Assembly (NCBI RefSeq): GCF_000151665.1
Contig: NW_013171820.1
Span: forward strand, 91,093-155,092
Direction of reading: 5' to 3'
DNA length: 64,000 nt
Origin: Blastocystis hominis
Lineage: Eukaryota; Sar; Bigyra; Opalinata; Blastocystidae
Positions 1 through 10,959 of the stretch are shown here, piece after piece. The notes beneath the pieces are model-generated. The model ran no database searches and was not told the origin of the DNA. It worked only from the letters and a program-made list of their open reading frames with translations. A program made the translations under genes and the position numbers. Within the stretch, counting starts at the first letter, position 1. Each line of letters starts with the position of its first letter.

Positions 1-1
1 T

Positions 2-124
2 GATGCGATGAAGCGAATGATCAAGGATTTGAAGTTGAAAAAGCAGCGAAGACTAGCTCGTCAGGCAGCAAAGGAGGAGTTGAAGGATGTGGATGATTCT
101 CAGTTCCAGGCTGAGGATTTGTAG
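2..124 (+). CDS. 3' end of an unrecognised gene (partial)
   Basis: An open frame enters from the left edge and ends at TAG (122-124). About 40 C-terminal residues are visible, very basic at first (MKRMIKDLKLKKQRRLARQ) and then acidic, probably helical or coiled-coil. The octamer TGTTTGTT follows 15 nt after the stop, so this is a real gene end on the plus strand. No family can be assigned from this fragment. Confidence 0.55.
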   Translation, partial: DAMKRMIKDLKLKKQRRLARQAAKEELKDVDDSQFQAEDL

Positions 125-139
125 TTTGTTTGGTCGTGT

Positions 140-147
140 TGTTTGTT
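140..147 (+). terminator. TGTTTGTT polyadenylation element
   Basis: Exact octamer just after the stop of the truncated first gene. In Blastocystis this motif lies a few nucleotides downstream of the cleavage site. Confidence 0.6.
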
Positions 148-334
148 GTAATGAGCTGAATTGCAAAAGTGTGTGCGAGCTTTCTAAAGATGGATTGCTT
201 TATCGTTCTTATCAATGGGTTGAGGGAATGAATCGTGTACTCCTAGCACATACAACCACTAGATGAAGATTGGGATCATTGTTCTAAGAAACAGAGCAAA
301 TTATCATAGAAACGAACCAAAATTAAACGAACTA

Positions 335-342
335 GACAAACA
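335..342 (-). terminator. TGTTTGTC polyadenylation element of the RRM gene
   Basis: Minus-strand TGTTTGTC begins one nucleotide after the TAA of the RRM gene, so cleavage should fall inside or just before the stop codon and the tail would rebuild it. Confidence 0.6.
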
Positions 343-343
343 T

Positions 344-1374
344 TTACTTGCTCTCCTTCTTGGATTTCTTTTCTTTCTTTTCCTTCTTCGCCTTCTTTTC
401 CTTCTTTTCCTTTTTGGACTTCTTCTCCTCCTTAGGCTTCTCCTCCTTGGGCTTTTCCTCTTCCTTGGGCTTCTCCTCTTCCTTAGGCTCCTCCTCCACC
501 TTCATCTTTTCCTCTTCCTTGGGCTTCTCCTCCTCCTTAGCCTCTTCCTTGGCCTCTTCCTTAGCCTCCTCTTCCTTGGGCTCCTCCTCCGCCTTGGCTT
601 CTTCCGCCTTGGCTTCTTCCGCCTTGGGCTCTTCCGCCTTGGGCTCTTCCGCCTTGGCTCCCTCTTCCTTGGCCTTCTCCGCCATCTGCGACTTCGGTAA
701 GAACTGTCGCACCGCGATCGCACGGCCCTCCAGCTCGGTTCCGTTCATTTCCTCGATCGCCTTCTTCATCGCCTCCTCCGTAGCGAAGCGGACGATTCCA
801 CGGCCACGGCTCTTTCCGCTCTGACGATCCTTCAGCACGGTGCACTCTTCCAAGTTACCATACTTGCTGAACGCCTGGCGGAGAGAATCATCGTTCACGC
901 TCCAAGCCAAACCTTTCCATTAAACCATGATCCGAATCGTACTGGTGATGATAATCTTGTTCGTGTCGATGAATTCCTTGGGAGCAGCCTGCTCATGCTG
1001 AGGACGATCCTTATTCTCCTTCTGATCACGCTTAGGGCGCTCCGTGGCCTTCTCCACCTTAATGGTGCGACCATCGAACTCCTGACCATCAACCACAAAC
1101 CACGATCATACAGCTCCGTTTTTCTCAAGAGCATTGTTGAAAGCAGCCTCAGAGGCGAACGTAACAAAACCAAAACCACGCGATTTCTTGTTTTCTCTGT
1201 TCACCATCACCTGAATAATAACTACCCAGCCAAACACCTACACGGCTATCAGTGATCTCACCGCACTCCTGAAAATAGTCATAAAGAGCACTATCATCAC
1301 AACTGAAGGGCAGACCTAGAGGTTACATAGCACAACAGCTTGTTACCCAGGACAATAACCTTATTTTCGCTCAT
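344..1374 (-). CDS. Two-RRM RNA-binding protein with Lys/Glu-rich tail
   Basis: Four introns of 30-31 nt join five exons into about 302 residues. RRM1 is near residues 4-85 (RNP2 VIVLGLPFS, RNP1 KSRGFGFVTF). RRM2 is near 115-190 (IIITSLAWSV, RNP1 KSRGRGIVRF). The last ~110 residues are an almost pure K/E/A/P tail of the KEEE and KAEEP kind, giving long pyrimidine-rich runs on the plus strand. The family binds single-stranded RNA; the paired RRMs recall nucleolin-like and shuttling hnRNP-like proteins, but no specific orthologue can be named. The start is the ATG before SENKVIVLG, which leaves RRM1 complete. Confidence 0.85.
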
Positions 1375-1511
1375 GTCTACAATAATTTGTGAAAAAGGAT
1401 TATTAGAGGAAGGAACCATAAAATCCGCCCCGGTAATTGATTGGATGCCCTATTTCTCTAGACCAATCAGATCGTGTTATTTCAAAATCTTTGATTTAGT
1501 TTTCTGTGAGT

Positions 1512-2301
1512 ATGGAGTGCTCTGACCTTCCAAAAAACTTGAATTCCTTTTTGGAAGAGTATTTAGAAAAGATCGGAGATGATTCAAAAGAAATAAAGCG
1601 AGATCTTGAGCTTATTCAGCAGCTCGACGAGGTAAACGCTCTTTCTTTGTACGACCATAGAGGTACACATCTCTTCTTCAGGAAATCGAGGAGCTTAAAA
1701 CCCAGCTGTTGGATACTGCGGAGGAGAGAGTGAAAGCGAGCAGTTTGTTCTCTTCTGAGATGTGTGATGTGTAGGCATTGACAACGTTGATGAACTGCTT
1801 TCAAAGGACTATTTGTTTTTAAAGTTCAAGGAAAAGACGGGAGAGGCAATTGCCGTCTCGGAGGAGAAAGTTCAAATATCTCAGAGAATCACTCGGTTAA
1901 TGGACAATGCCATCGCTCGTTTGTCAAACAAGATCGATGAATTTGGAGACGAAAGGAAAGCAATCGAAGAATCGCAAGCAGAACTAGCGAAGAATGCGGA
2001 GCTACGGAACTCAAAGAAGAAGCAAAAGGAAGAAGCAATTATGACAGATCCAGCTATTGCCGCCGCTGCTGCTGCTGCTGCTGCTGCTGCAGAAGAGTCT
2101 CAAACGTATTGTACATGTGGTAAAGTAGGGTCAGTAGAATCCTGTTAGTTGTAGCCTTCGTATGGAGAGATGATTGGGTGTGATAATGATAATTGTACCA
2201 TAAAATGGTTTCATCTGCGGTGTGTCGGGTTGGATTCCATTCCTGAGGGAACTTGGTATTGCCCGATTTGTAGGCCGCTAATGGAAAATCAGAAAGCATA
2301 G
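1512..2301 (+). CDS. ING-family protein with C-terminal PHD finger
   Basis: Three introns (29, 32 and 30 nt) give about 232 residues. The N-terminal ING helical domain starts [19 protein letters not shown] and runs into a coiled coil. A linker with an alanine run (GCT repeats) leads to a PHD finger: YCTCG..., then [18 protein letters not shown] and WYCPIC, the Cys4-His-Cys3 zinc ligands with the Trp expected of an H3K4me3 reader. ING proteins are histone-mark-reading subunits of acetyltransferase and deacetylase complexes in the nucleus. An ADA2 homologue lies elsewhere in this window, though the two need not share a complex. Stop TAG is followed by TGTTTGTT. Confidence 0.9.
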
Positions 2302-2307
2302 TTGCTT

Positions 2308-2315
2308 TGTTTGTT
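2308..2315 (+). terminator. TGTTTGTT element of the ING gene
   Basis: Exact octamer 6 nt after the TAG of the ING/PHD gene. Confidence 0.65.
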
Positions 2316-2630
2316 GAAAATCGTTCGTTTTTTGTGGTTTGATAGTTTTTGAAAATGGCTGGCTGCAATTGTTCTATATATGTGCTGTAAAGAATCAATA
2401 TAAGATTGCAAATGCTGCTCTTTCTTTTTCCATTCAACACTCATCAAATTATAACTTTTCCGGGTATACTTCTGTCTCAAGCACAAGCAATATCTGTCTA
2501 GAATTACAATAATCAAACTGACAATGCAATCGTTGCATGGGAGTTGGATTCCCACGGGAATGAGTGGAGTTACGTTGGATCGTAATTCAATTAGGATCAC
2601 TCAATAGCAAGATTGTTCAACGAGTCAAAT
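2316..2630. other. Intergenic, ING to Sec8
   Basis: About 315 AT-rich nucleotides that presumably hold the Sec8 promoter and leader. No conserved coding frame or RNA gene is visible. Confidence 0.4.
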
Positions 2631-5600
2631 ATGCCGTCTTTGGATTTAAAGACAGGAAGTGTAAATAACTATATTACCGAGTTTCTAAAGGAGATCGATG
2701 ACATCTTTCTAAATCCTGAATTTAACACGTATGCGATTCATTCTGTCTCATAATTTGCATAGATTGGATTATGTGCTAAACATGATGAACAGGTCTCAAA
2801 CAACTGAGGGTATGTATTGGGATCATCGTTAATCGGTTAGGAGAGAAGAGGGAAATGGAATTTTTAGACAAACAACAGCAGGTGATCGAGAAGTGTTTAG
2901 TGCCTGTTGTTCAAGCCTATTATAATGACTACAACAAGAGCTTAGCGAGTTTAACAGCAATTTGTGATGATTTCCGCAAAAACCAGGCAGAGGTGATAGA
3001 ATTATCGAAGCGCATCCAAGACGTGAAATCTAAAATGTCTGGGAATCGCGGCGGCATTAAAGATTTGTTTTATGAAAGAGTGGGGCTTGTTACTGCAGTT
3101 TGCTGATTGTAGCTCTTGAAGGAATACACTCTGAAATCCCTTAAGAACGTGGAGTATATTCGCCAAGCTCCGAAAATCATGGATTCTCTGATCTCGAGTC
3201 GACTGTAGATTCGCTGCATGTTCGTGAGTTTTAGCTTCATTCGAGCGAGCAATCTCTACAACGAAGTGGCGACTCTCGTGAACGACAAGAGCATCTCCAG
3301 CATTCCAACGATCATAACGCTGCAAGCCCTGTGGGAGACGAAGCGAAAGGATTTGGAGAATGTGATGATGGACACGCTGCTTTCGTATTGAATGGGACGA
3401 GCTGCGATCGTAGAGTGGTGTACAAGGGCGATACAATGGAGTGGCCTTCCTACAAGGACGAGAAATACGATTATTTCGTAGAGATGGAGGAATGGGTTGA
3501 GTGGTAGGAATTAACGGAAGAGAAAGAGAAGGAGTTGGTGACGAATGGAAGTTGGAACTGCAGCAAATTCACAGTCATCGCGGTGATCATCAAATCAGCA
3601 ACCATTTTGGGTGGGGATTCGAGAGGGCTGTGAGAGACAGGATGCAATCTAGCGGCGCAGAATCGCTTGCTGAGCAATAGCGTGTCGAACATCAACGAGA
3701 TCGTGCTGCGGTTCGTGAACCAGGCGATCGCCCGCATTCAGGACCCGAAGGATCCGCTGGTGAAGGGAGAAGCGGCGATGGAATGGACGCTGAAGAACAT
3801 TCTGATTACTTGCGAGGATGTGCTGAAAACACACATGTAGGGGAGAGGAAATCCAGTGAATTGGAAATGAATGGATGAATTTGGATTGAATGAATTGAAT
3901 GAATTGAATGAATTGAATGAATGAATTGAATGAATTGAATGAATTGAATGAATTGAATGAATTGAATGAATTGAATGAATGAATTGAATGAATTGAATGA
4001 ATTGAATGAATGAATGAATTGAATGAATTGAATGAATTGAATGAATTGAATGAATTGAATGAATTGAATGAATTGAATGAATTGAATGAATTGAATGAAT
4101 TGAATGAATTGAATGAATTGAATGAATTGAATGAATTGAATGAAATGAATGAATTGAATGAATGAATTGAATGAATTGAATGAATGAATGAATGAATGAA
4201 TTGAATGAATTGAATGAATTGAATGAATTGAATGAATTGAATGAATCATTGAACCACCAATTGAATGAATCATCGAATTCATTGAGCCATCAAATGAATG
4301 AATCATTGCTTGATTGAATGCTCCACTACTGAATTGACCCTTTTGTTTCCCCATTCTCATCCCATCTAGTTGCTGTATCGAGGCTTCTCTCAACAGCGTG
4401 GTCGTCGGCAATCTCGACTACGACAGCAATATCAATCCCCAATACAACACGATCGCCATCTACGAAAGCATTCAGAGCGCCATCAAGTCCTTCATCGACC
4501 GTTTCATCAGCGTTTCCCCGTTTCCTCACCCTCATCCCCAGCTCCCCACCACTTCTTCTTCGCTCTCCGCCCTCAAATTCGCGCAGAGCAAGAACGCCAA
4601 GGGCATCTCGATCTCCTTCTCCTTCGCCGCGTCGCCCGCCTGGGTGTCCAGCCAGCAGACCGTTCTGAGCGGTTCGCTTCCGCCCTCTCCCTCACCGCTA
4701 GACCTCAACGGAAAGCGGCTCAACACGAACGTGTTCTCGCAGCTGGCCGATCCAGACCCGCTCTATCTCTGCCCGATCTACTTCTACGTGAAGTCGTTCA
4801 TCCTGCAGTCCACTCTGCTGGCCAATCGTTCGCCTTCTCGATTGGATTGAGTCGCAGAATCGCTAACTCGCATGTCGCTTCTCATCGACCGCTTCCCCAA
4901 GAGAATCGACACCCATCAGGACGTGGACAGCATGAATTCGCTCATGATGCTCACCAATTATCTCAACGAACACGTCGAAAACGATCTCGCGCCCGCTCTT
5001 CTCGACAAGGCCGTGTCGATCGTCCAGTCCGCCGTTTCGATCCCTGAATCGTTCATCATCAACGAAGAGGATGGGAAGCAGCTCAACGTGCATTCGATCG
5101 CTTTCGATGAGAAATAGTGCGTTCTCAGCCTGATCGGCGGATTCAAAACCATGGAGAGCAGCATCATGAAGCTCCAGCAGAACTACGATGTGGCCATTCC
5201 AAGTGCGATTGATCGGGGTTTTCTCACGCGCAGGCCTCACCAAAATGGTCGACTCCATCGCTGCCAAGTTCACCAACCTGATCGACGAGATGGTTCGCAA
5301 TAGTTTCGCCAAGAAGCGATGCGATTGGTTCGGAAACAACGGACGCATGCTCCTCCTCAACAACCCCAACTACAAAGATATCATCGCCGAGATCTCCGGT
5401 TTCCCCGATTTCGTGCGTCCTGGTTTCCACGTTTCCCCATAGAGCTTCCCGGTTTTGGGCGAGCGCGAGCGCGCGGACGAAGAAGCGGCGATGAATGGCG
5501 ATCTGCTTTCCTTCTTTGTGGATCCCGTGGAATCGGATCGATTGGCTGACGATTAGCCGATCGATAAAGAGCAATTGCTACTGAACGCGCGGCTTCTGCT

Positions 5601-6565
5601 GCTGTCCAATCTCTGCGAAGGCTCCGTGTCGATCATTCGCGCCATTCTCGAAAGTTGGTTTTGCTCGTTGCGATGAATCCAAGCCAAACAAGCGCGTCAT
5701 CTCAACTTGGATCCCGCGTTCCCTGTGGATTTGGTCGGCGCGCTGTGTGGAAGTGACGCGTAGGAGAACTACGACGGCGTTTTGGATCGCTGCGTGCTGC
5801 GATTGAAGGAAGTGATGGACTACGCACTGGAATTGCTGGGAAACGAAATTAATGGCCGAAGTTTTTATTACATCAGCAAGTGGGACGAGGGAAAGAGAGA
5901 GGATTGTGCGTTGTAGACTCGCCGATTCGTTCAAAACGAACAGCTATAACAACGTGCCGCCTGTGATCATGGAGTTAATGAAGGACATGAAGGGCTTCTC
6001 CGATATCGTCTCCAAAATCGTGCTTCTTTCTCTCTCCAAATCGAAGCGTAGCTTTCGCCAGCGAAGGTTCATCTCCTCGGAACGCAGCTGAAATCGATGC
6101 TCTCCATCCTCATGATGCGCGTAGCTCTTGAACGAACGAGCGCGATGTGTAGTCGATCACCCACACGATGGTGGAAGTCGTGGACCGCAATATCATCCGC
6201 ACGCTGAAGCAGAGCGCTGTGTGCTGCTCGCAGATCATGACGATGATGCTCCCCATGAGCGAAACCATCCGCATTGCGCGCGATTTGAACGATGTGAGCA
6301 AGGCGGGGTGGGTTGAGAATAGTATTTCTCGCTGGCGACGATGAAGAAGGAGGAGATTCGCGAGTATATCACTCGCCATCCCACGCGATTCACAAACCTC
6401 GACTATATGAATCTGTTTAAGATCACCACGGAGGATCGAGAACGCGACGACGCTGCGATCGATTGGATTGAGGATATTCTACAAGCAGCGAAGGCGGAGA
6501 GAGCTGCGAAGGCGAAGGGTGCTGCAAAGTCGAAGGGTGCTGCAAAGTCGAAATCAAGAATGTAA
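2631..6565 (+). CDS. SEC8: Exocyst complex component Sec8 (EXOC4)
   Basis: About twenty introns, nearly all 29-37 nt, plus one of 533 nt. The spliced product is about 930 residues, close to Sec8 length. The N-terminus (LKEIDDIFLNPEFNTLDYVL), the following coiled coil (ICDDFRKNQAEVIELSKRI) and the segment LKEYTLKSLKNVEYIRQAPK match the Sec8 N-terminal region. The C-terminus has the helical NLDYMNLFKITTEDRERDD seen at Sec8 ends and a short K/A-rich tail. Sec8 is one of eight exocyst subunits tethering secretory vesicles at the plasma membrane. Apparent in-frame TAG and TGA codons all fall inside predicted introns, for example a 30-nt intron at about 5527-5556. Exact exon borders near 3530-3600 are uncertain. 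Confidence 0.82.
3837..4369 (+). repeat. 533-nt Sec8 intron filled by a (GAATTGAAT)n minisatellite
   Basis: GTAGGGG at 3837 and CATCTAG ending at 4369 restore the Sec8 frame (phase 2). Between about 3887 and 4245 lies a 9-bp tandem repeat, GAATTGAAT, broken by TGAA slips. At about 4243-4320 it degenerates into related GAATGAATCATTG units. The intron is about 17 times the local mode. The minus strand gives a long but meaningless Phe-Ile-Gln/His-Ser-Ile frame. Confidence 0.85.
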
Positions 6566-6587
6566 AAAACTGAATCATATTGTGGAT

Positions 6588-6595
6588 TGTTTGTA
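6588..6595 (+). terminator. TGTTTGTA element of Sec8
   Basis: One-base variant of the octamer, 23 nt after the Sec8 TAA. It faces the convergent SNF8 gene, whose stop is only about 20 nt away. Confidence 0.5.
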
Positions 6596-6613
6596 TTGAG
6601 AAAACAAGCCAAG

Positions 6614-7300
6614 CTACGAACTGCCAAAGATGATTGAGGGGAAATAGTATGTAACAATGCCTTGGTAATAGTCGACCCAAGCAATTCCTTGATCGACAAA
6701 GGAATCCAATTCTTTGACCCATCGGCCATGGTCATCGGTTCCCAAGTCAGACACACATATTTTCCCATTTTGTCTGTTCGCTTTTGAAAGGACTTTGAGT
6801 GAGTCCACGGTGAAGTTCATATCTGATGACTTAATATACTCCACGACTCCATCCCTATCTTCGATGGTTTCGATCGTGAGCGAATTGGATAGACAGGAAA
6901 GCTTTCGCACAGCGGTACGAATATCATCGCGGTGGACATGCTCAGCGTTTTTATTTTGATTGAGTCGTTCCTTGACTTCCGTGAGACGGATCAAACCACC
7001 GTTTTCATAACGTGTGTTAATACAGACTCCGAGCACACGCATTCCAAGCGATTTATAAAATTCATCCAAATTCTTGTTTAATAATCCTGCTAAAAACCCT
7101 TTCTTCTGAGTAAAAGGATCGACTCCGATATCATTGCAAAGTTTGTAGAATTTCTTTTGATACTCATCATCTCCCTGTAAAACTTCCTTCTGATTTTCCA
7201 CAATACGCTGTAGGCAGGATTGTAAAGTCAGAACTGAACTCTTTAACGTTTCCACTCTTTTTTGTTCTTCATCATCGTCCAGCTGTGTTCTTTCTTCCAT
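6614..7300 (-). CDS. SNF8: ESCRT-II subunit SNF8/VPS22
   Basis: An unbroken frame of about 228 residues from the ATG in RMEERTQLDDD. It shows the SNF8/EAP30 signature: a coiled N-terminus, LCNDIGVDPFTQKKGF, YKSLGMRVLGVCI, NGGLIRLTEVKERL, and the two winged helices ending KELDSFVDQGIAWVDYYQG. ESCRT-II sorts ubiquitinated cargo at endosomes. The protein is slightly shorter than animal SNF8 (about 258 residues). The usual N-terminal gly-rich helix could lie in upstream exons near 7310-7480, here listed as a separate doubtful gene. Stop TAG; the downstream element is a weak TTGTTTTCT. Confidence 0.88.
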   Translation of the reverse strand: MEERTQLDDDEEQKRVETLKSSVLTLQSCLQRIVENQKEVLQGDDEYQKKFYKLCNDIGVDPFTQKKGFLAGLLNKNLDEFYKSLGMRVLGVCINTRYENGGLIRLTEVKERLNQNKNAEHVHRDDIRTAVRKLSCLSNSLTIETIEDRDGVVEYIKSSDMNFTVDSLKVLSKANRQNGKICVSDLGTDDHGRWVKELDSFVDQGIAWVDYYQGIVTYYFPSIIFGSS

Positions 7301-7309
7301 TCTTGTCAA

Positions 7310-7635
7310 GCAACAAAACCCAGTAGACTGGATATGCAAAGCAAGCTATAATGATATTCTGGGTTAAAATTCGAATTTCCCGCGGTTTCACTGACTTGAT
7401 GGATTGACGCTTTTCTTTTTCCTGAAATCTTACTGAGCGTGATTGCAATCCATTGCTCCTATACACAGCTCCATGTCCAACCAAAATAGCAAAACTATAT
7501 TATCAACTTGCATATTACTAGTTGAGAATAGTAATACACGACCTGCATGTTTTTAAGAATCGATGGGGTATCTTTGGCTATTTTGAGGGTTGCCGCGGGA
7601 ATGCAGCCGTTTTTCTCATATATCGCCTCGATCAT
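7310..7635 (-). CDS. Possible small membrane protein, or 5' exons of SNF8
   Basis: From an ATG 31 bp upstream of, and divergent from, the DED1 start comes MIEAIYEKNGCIPAATL. A 43-nt intron can join it to VVFAILVGHGAVYRSNG, then a basic stretch and a hydrophobic segment IIIACFAYPVYWVLLL. That gives about 90 residues with one or two membrane spans. No family is recognised. No clean stop precedes the SNF8 ATG; a TGG codon 4 nt upstream of TTTTGTTG could become TAA on polyadenylation, but this motif is poor. Alternatively some of these exons belong to SNF8. Confidence 0.3.
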
Positions 7636-7666
7636 ATTCTACTCATTCTAATAGAAGGATTCTATA

Positions 7667-9748
7667 ATGCAACCAGGTAGGTATCATGAAATATATGATA
7701 TATTGTTATTTTTGTAATATGGGTTCGTTGCTAAATTTGTCTAGAAATAGAGAAATACGTTCCTCCGCATTTGCGACATGCAATAGCGGACAACAGTCAA
7801 GTAGCGAACAGACCGAGGCCCTCTGAGACCAACTCGATGGCAAATAGGGGCAACAGCGGTTATTTATGGAAACGAAATTCAGAGGGAGGGTCATCTGATA
7901 GTTACAATCCTCCTGCCAGCTCGAACAGCAGATTCCAAAACTCCAGAGAAATGCGAGATGATCACTCCACCCACAACTATTATCCGCCACACGCCACTTC
8001 TAATCCGCCAATATCGAGTCGTTGGGCTGGATTGGTTCAGGAAACATATCCACCTCGCCGCTGGACGAACCGACGCGGAGCCTACAAGAATCACCTTGGT
8101 TTCCATGGTTCTTTGCGCCCTTCCAGATTTTCTGAAAAGGAGTTATTCGAGTCAATGGAACATGTAACGGAAGGAATAAACTTTGATAACGTACGTGTCG
8201 AATGTCTAACTCTCACGGGAAGTACGACAACATTCCAGTCGAAGTGAACGGTGACAACATCCCCGAGCCCATTCCCGAGTTTTCGGAAGAATACATTCCC
8301 AAATCGCTTCTCGATAATATCATTCGCTGCGACTACAGACGTCCCACCCCTGTGCAAAAATACGGTCTCGCCATCGGCTGCATTGGCCGCGATTTGATGG
8401 CCTGCGCGCAGACAGGTTCTTTTTTTTCTCTCTCTCATTTGACCGCAGGCTCGGGCAAAACCGCGGGCTTCCTGTTCCCCATCATCATCTCCATGCTCCG
8501 CAACGGTCCCAGCAAGGCTCCGCTCCCCGACGACTACGGCGATCGCTACTTCCCGACCTGCCTCATCCTCTCCCCGACGCGTGAGCTGGCTCTCCAGATC
8601 TACCAGGAATCGCAGCGCGTAGCCCCTTCCTTGCTCCTCACGAGCAGTTCTGCTACTGCACCGGCATCGCCTCCGCCGTCGTCTACGGCGGCACGCCCAT
8701 GCGCGAAGTCCTGGACTCGCTTCGCTCCGGCTGCGACATCCTCGTCGGCACGCCCGGCCGCGTCAAGGACATGATCCAGCGCGGCATTCTCGGCCTCGAA
8801 GGCATCACGTTTCCCTGGTTTCCTCTTTTTACTCGCAGCCATCTCGTGCTGGACGAGGCGGACCGCATGCTGGACATGGGTTTCGAGCCGCAGATCCGCG
8901 ACATCGTGGAGCAGTCGGGCATGCCGCGCAACCGCCAGACGCTCATGTTCTCCGCGACGTTCCCCGACGAGATCCAGCGCCTCGCGGGCGACTTCCTCAT
9001 CGACTACGTCTTCCTCGCCGTGGGCCGCGTCGGCGGCGCCGCGCAGGACATCGAGCAGCGCGTGATCTACGTGGAGGACGCCGACAAGGACTCCTACCTC
9101 CTCCACGAGCTGGAGAACTGGGGAAACGGACGGATCCTGATCTTCGTGGAGACGAAGCGCAAGGCGGACATTCTGCAGCGCTATCTCACCACGCAGCACT
9201 TCCAGGCCGCGTCCATCCACGGCGACCGCTCCCAGGCCGACCGCGAGGACGCGCTCAGCGCGTTCAAGCTCAACCGCGTGCAGATCTTGGTGGCGACGGA
9301 CGTGGCCGCGCGCGGACTGGACATTCCCGACGTGTCGCTGGTGATCAATTACGACACGCCGCAGAACATCGAGGACTACGTCCACCGAATCGGACGCACG
9401 GGGCGCGCTGGAAACACCGGCGTGGCCATCAGCTTCATCAACGAGAACAATCGCCCCATCGCGCGCGATTTGTACGATCTGCTCGATGAAAATAGTCCCG
9501 ATTTTTGGATTCACTGAGACGTAGACCAGAAAATCCCGCCCTCGCTGGGAGAGCTCTGCATGTCGCGCCCGCGAGGCCGCTCGGGACGAGGAGGGTTCGG
9601 AGGCCGCGATATCCGACATGGAACTCCGCGAGCGACGCGTAATTTTGGTCGCAATGGAGATCGCGCTGGGAAAAACGGATACACAAGAAAGGGAAGCGGG
9701 TATAGTCAAGAGAAAGAGGCGCTGGAGAGCAAAGATTCTTGGAGATAA
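7667..9748 (+). CDS. DED1: DEAD-box RNA helicase, DED1/DDX3 type
   Basis: About 620 residues from seven exons. The N-terminus carries the eIF4E-binding-like YVPPHLR of DDX3. Then come [16 protein letters not shown] motif RPTPVQKYG, Walker [37 protein letters not shown] box [21 protein letters not shown], and the C-terminal RecA motifs ([22 protein letters not shown]). The tail is RGG-like ([13 protein letters not shown]). DED1 unwinds mRNA leaders during translation initiation. The motifs AQTG/SGKT and [11 protein letters not shown] prove two retained-looking segments to be introns of 33 and 30 nt. Intron 1 (about 60 nt) follows the fourth codon. Confidence 0.95.
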
Positions 9749-9781
9749 GAAGTGGAAAGGGGTGGTAATGTTCCTTTTCGG

Positions 9782-9789
9782 TGTTTGTT
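9782..9789 (+). terminator. TGTTTGTT element of DED1
   Basis: Exact octamer about 33 nt after the DED1 TAA. Confidence 0.6.
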
Positions 9790-10950
9790 GAAACAAACCG
9801 TTGTGTTTTTGTTTTTGTTTTTTTTATAAAATGAAAATACGCAGACGTTGATTCTTTTGGGATGGGGCGGGATAAAGTGCGATTTACGAACTGGAGGATG
9901 TGGGTTGGCTCAACTTTGAAAAAAACGCGTTCCAGACCTCTGCAACCCGCGCTGTATCATTGCTCAGACATCAAAGCAGTGAAGTAGTCTTACGACATCA
10001 ATTAGTTGCTCCATATTCATGTTTAGCCTCTTCATACTATTTACCACATCTTCGAGAGACTATCCTATTATGATAAACAAGGGTTTTCTTACTAAGGTAA
10101 TTTCCTCAATAAGTCGAATCTTTTCATCATGGCCAGTGGACTACGTCGTACAAATTACACTTCCTTACCAGACTCATGATAAACAAATCCAAGGGAAAAA
10201 ATATGCAGGAACGATTGGATCATTATAATTTGAAAAATACCTGAGCCTTTATATATATATATTGATAATGGTATGGTAATAGGTTATGACTTTTGAGTGA
10301 AAACAAGAGAAATGACAAAAGACAAGAAATTGGAAAAAGTATTCAAGAATAAAATATTTGTGTGATAAGGGGTAATGGAAATGAGGTAGTGAAGAAAAGA
10401 ATTGGATTCATTGGATTCTTGTGCCAGTACCAAATGCGAGCTATTCATGTAAACGGCAATATTTCAAATCCTAATGTGAAAATAGCTACAGAATAGACAA
10501 GAAGATTGACCATAACGTTTTAGAATGACTTACTTTCATCAATCTTGCTAGACATTACAAAATTTAATAAAAATCATGCGATACAAACACTAAGACTACC
10601 AGAGATAACAAAGAGAACTTCCACACAAAACATCAGAAGTAGCTTTGATAACCAAAAATCACTTCGCAAAGCTACAGAATACTTATAGGAACCAGATCAG
10701 AGTGTGAATTTGCCAGGGATTATGTACTTCCGAAGTGCACATCACAATATACTTGTTATACTTTGTAATAGCCATCCAAAAGAAAGTTATATAAAATCGT
10801 TAACAGCAGTTACTAGATTTATGGTGCTATGTCACGAATTGAATTAATATATATATTAAGGTCGAATCTAATGTTAGTGACAGTTATGTGATATTTCGGC
10901 AAAACAATTTACCTGATGAATTTATAATAAGATACATATAAGACAAAAAG
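9790..10950. other. AT-rich stretch without a convincing gene
   Basis: Base composition falls sharply compared with the helicase gene. A 65-codon open stretch without an ATG (about 9878-10075, reading ...LEDVGWLNFEKNAFQTS...) and a 69-codon ORF at 10019-10228 have no recognisable similarity. They may be gene relics. TATATATA tracts occur at about 10250 and 10850. Confidence 0.4.
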
Positions 10951-10959
10951 AATGCTGCT

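Noticed and set aside
348-824. Plus-strand Ser/Phe-rich and Leu-rich ORFs
   Set aside because: Antisense of the Lys/Glu tail of the RRM protein.
3806-4411. 201-codon minus ORF of IQF/HSI repeats
   Set aside because: Translation of the 9-bp minisatellite in the Sec8 intron; any phase of this array stays open on one strand.
2631-6565. Possible TAG codon reassignment, since many frames continue after TAG
   Set aside because: Every TAG examined closes a 28-37 nt GT...AG intron whose removal keeps a conserved frame, and real genes end in TAG (for example ING and legumain).
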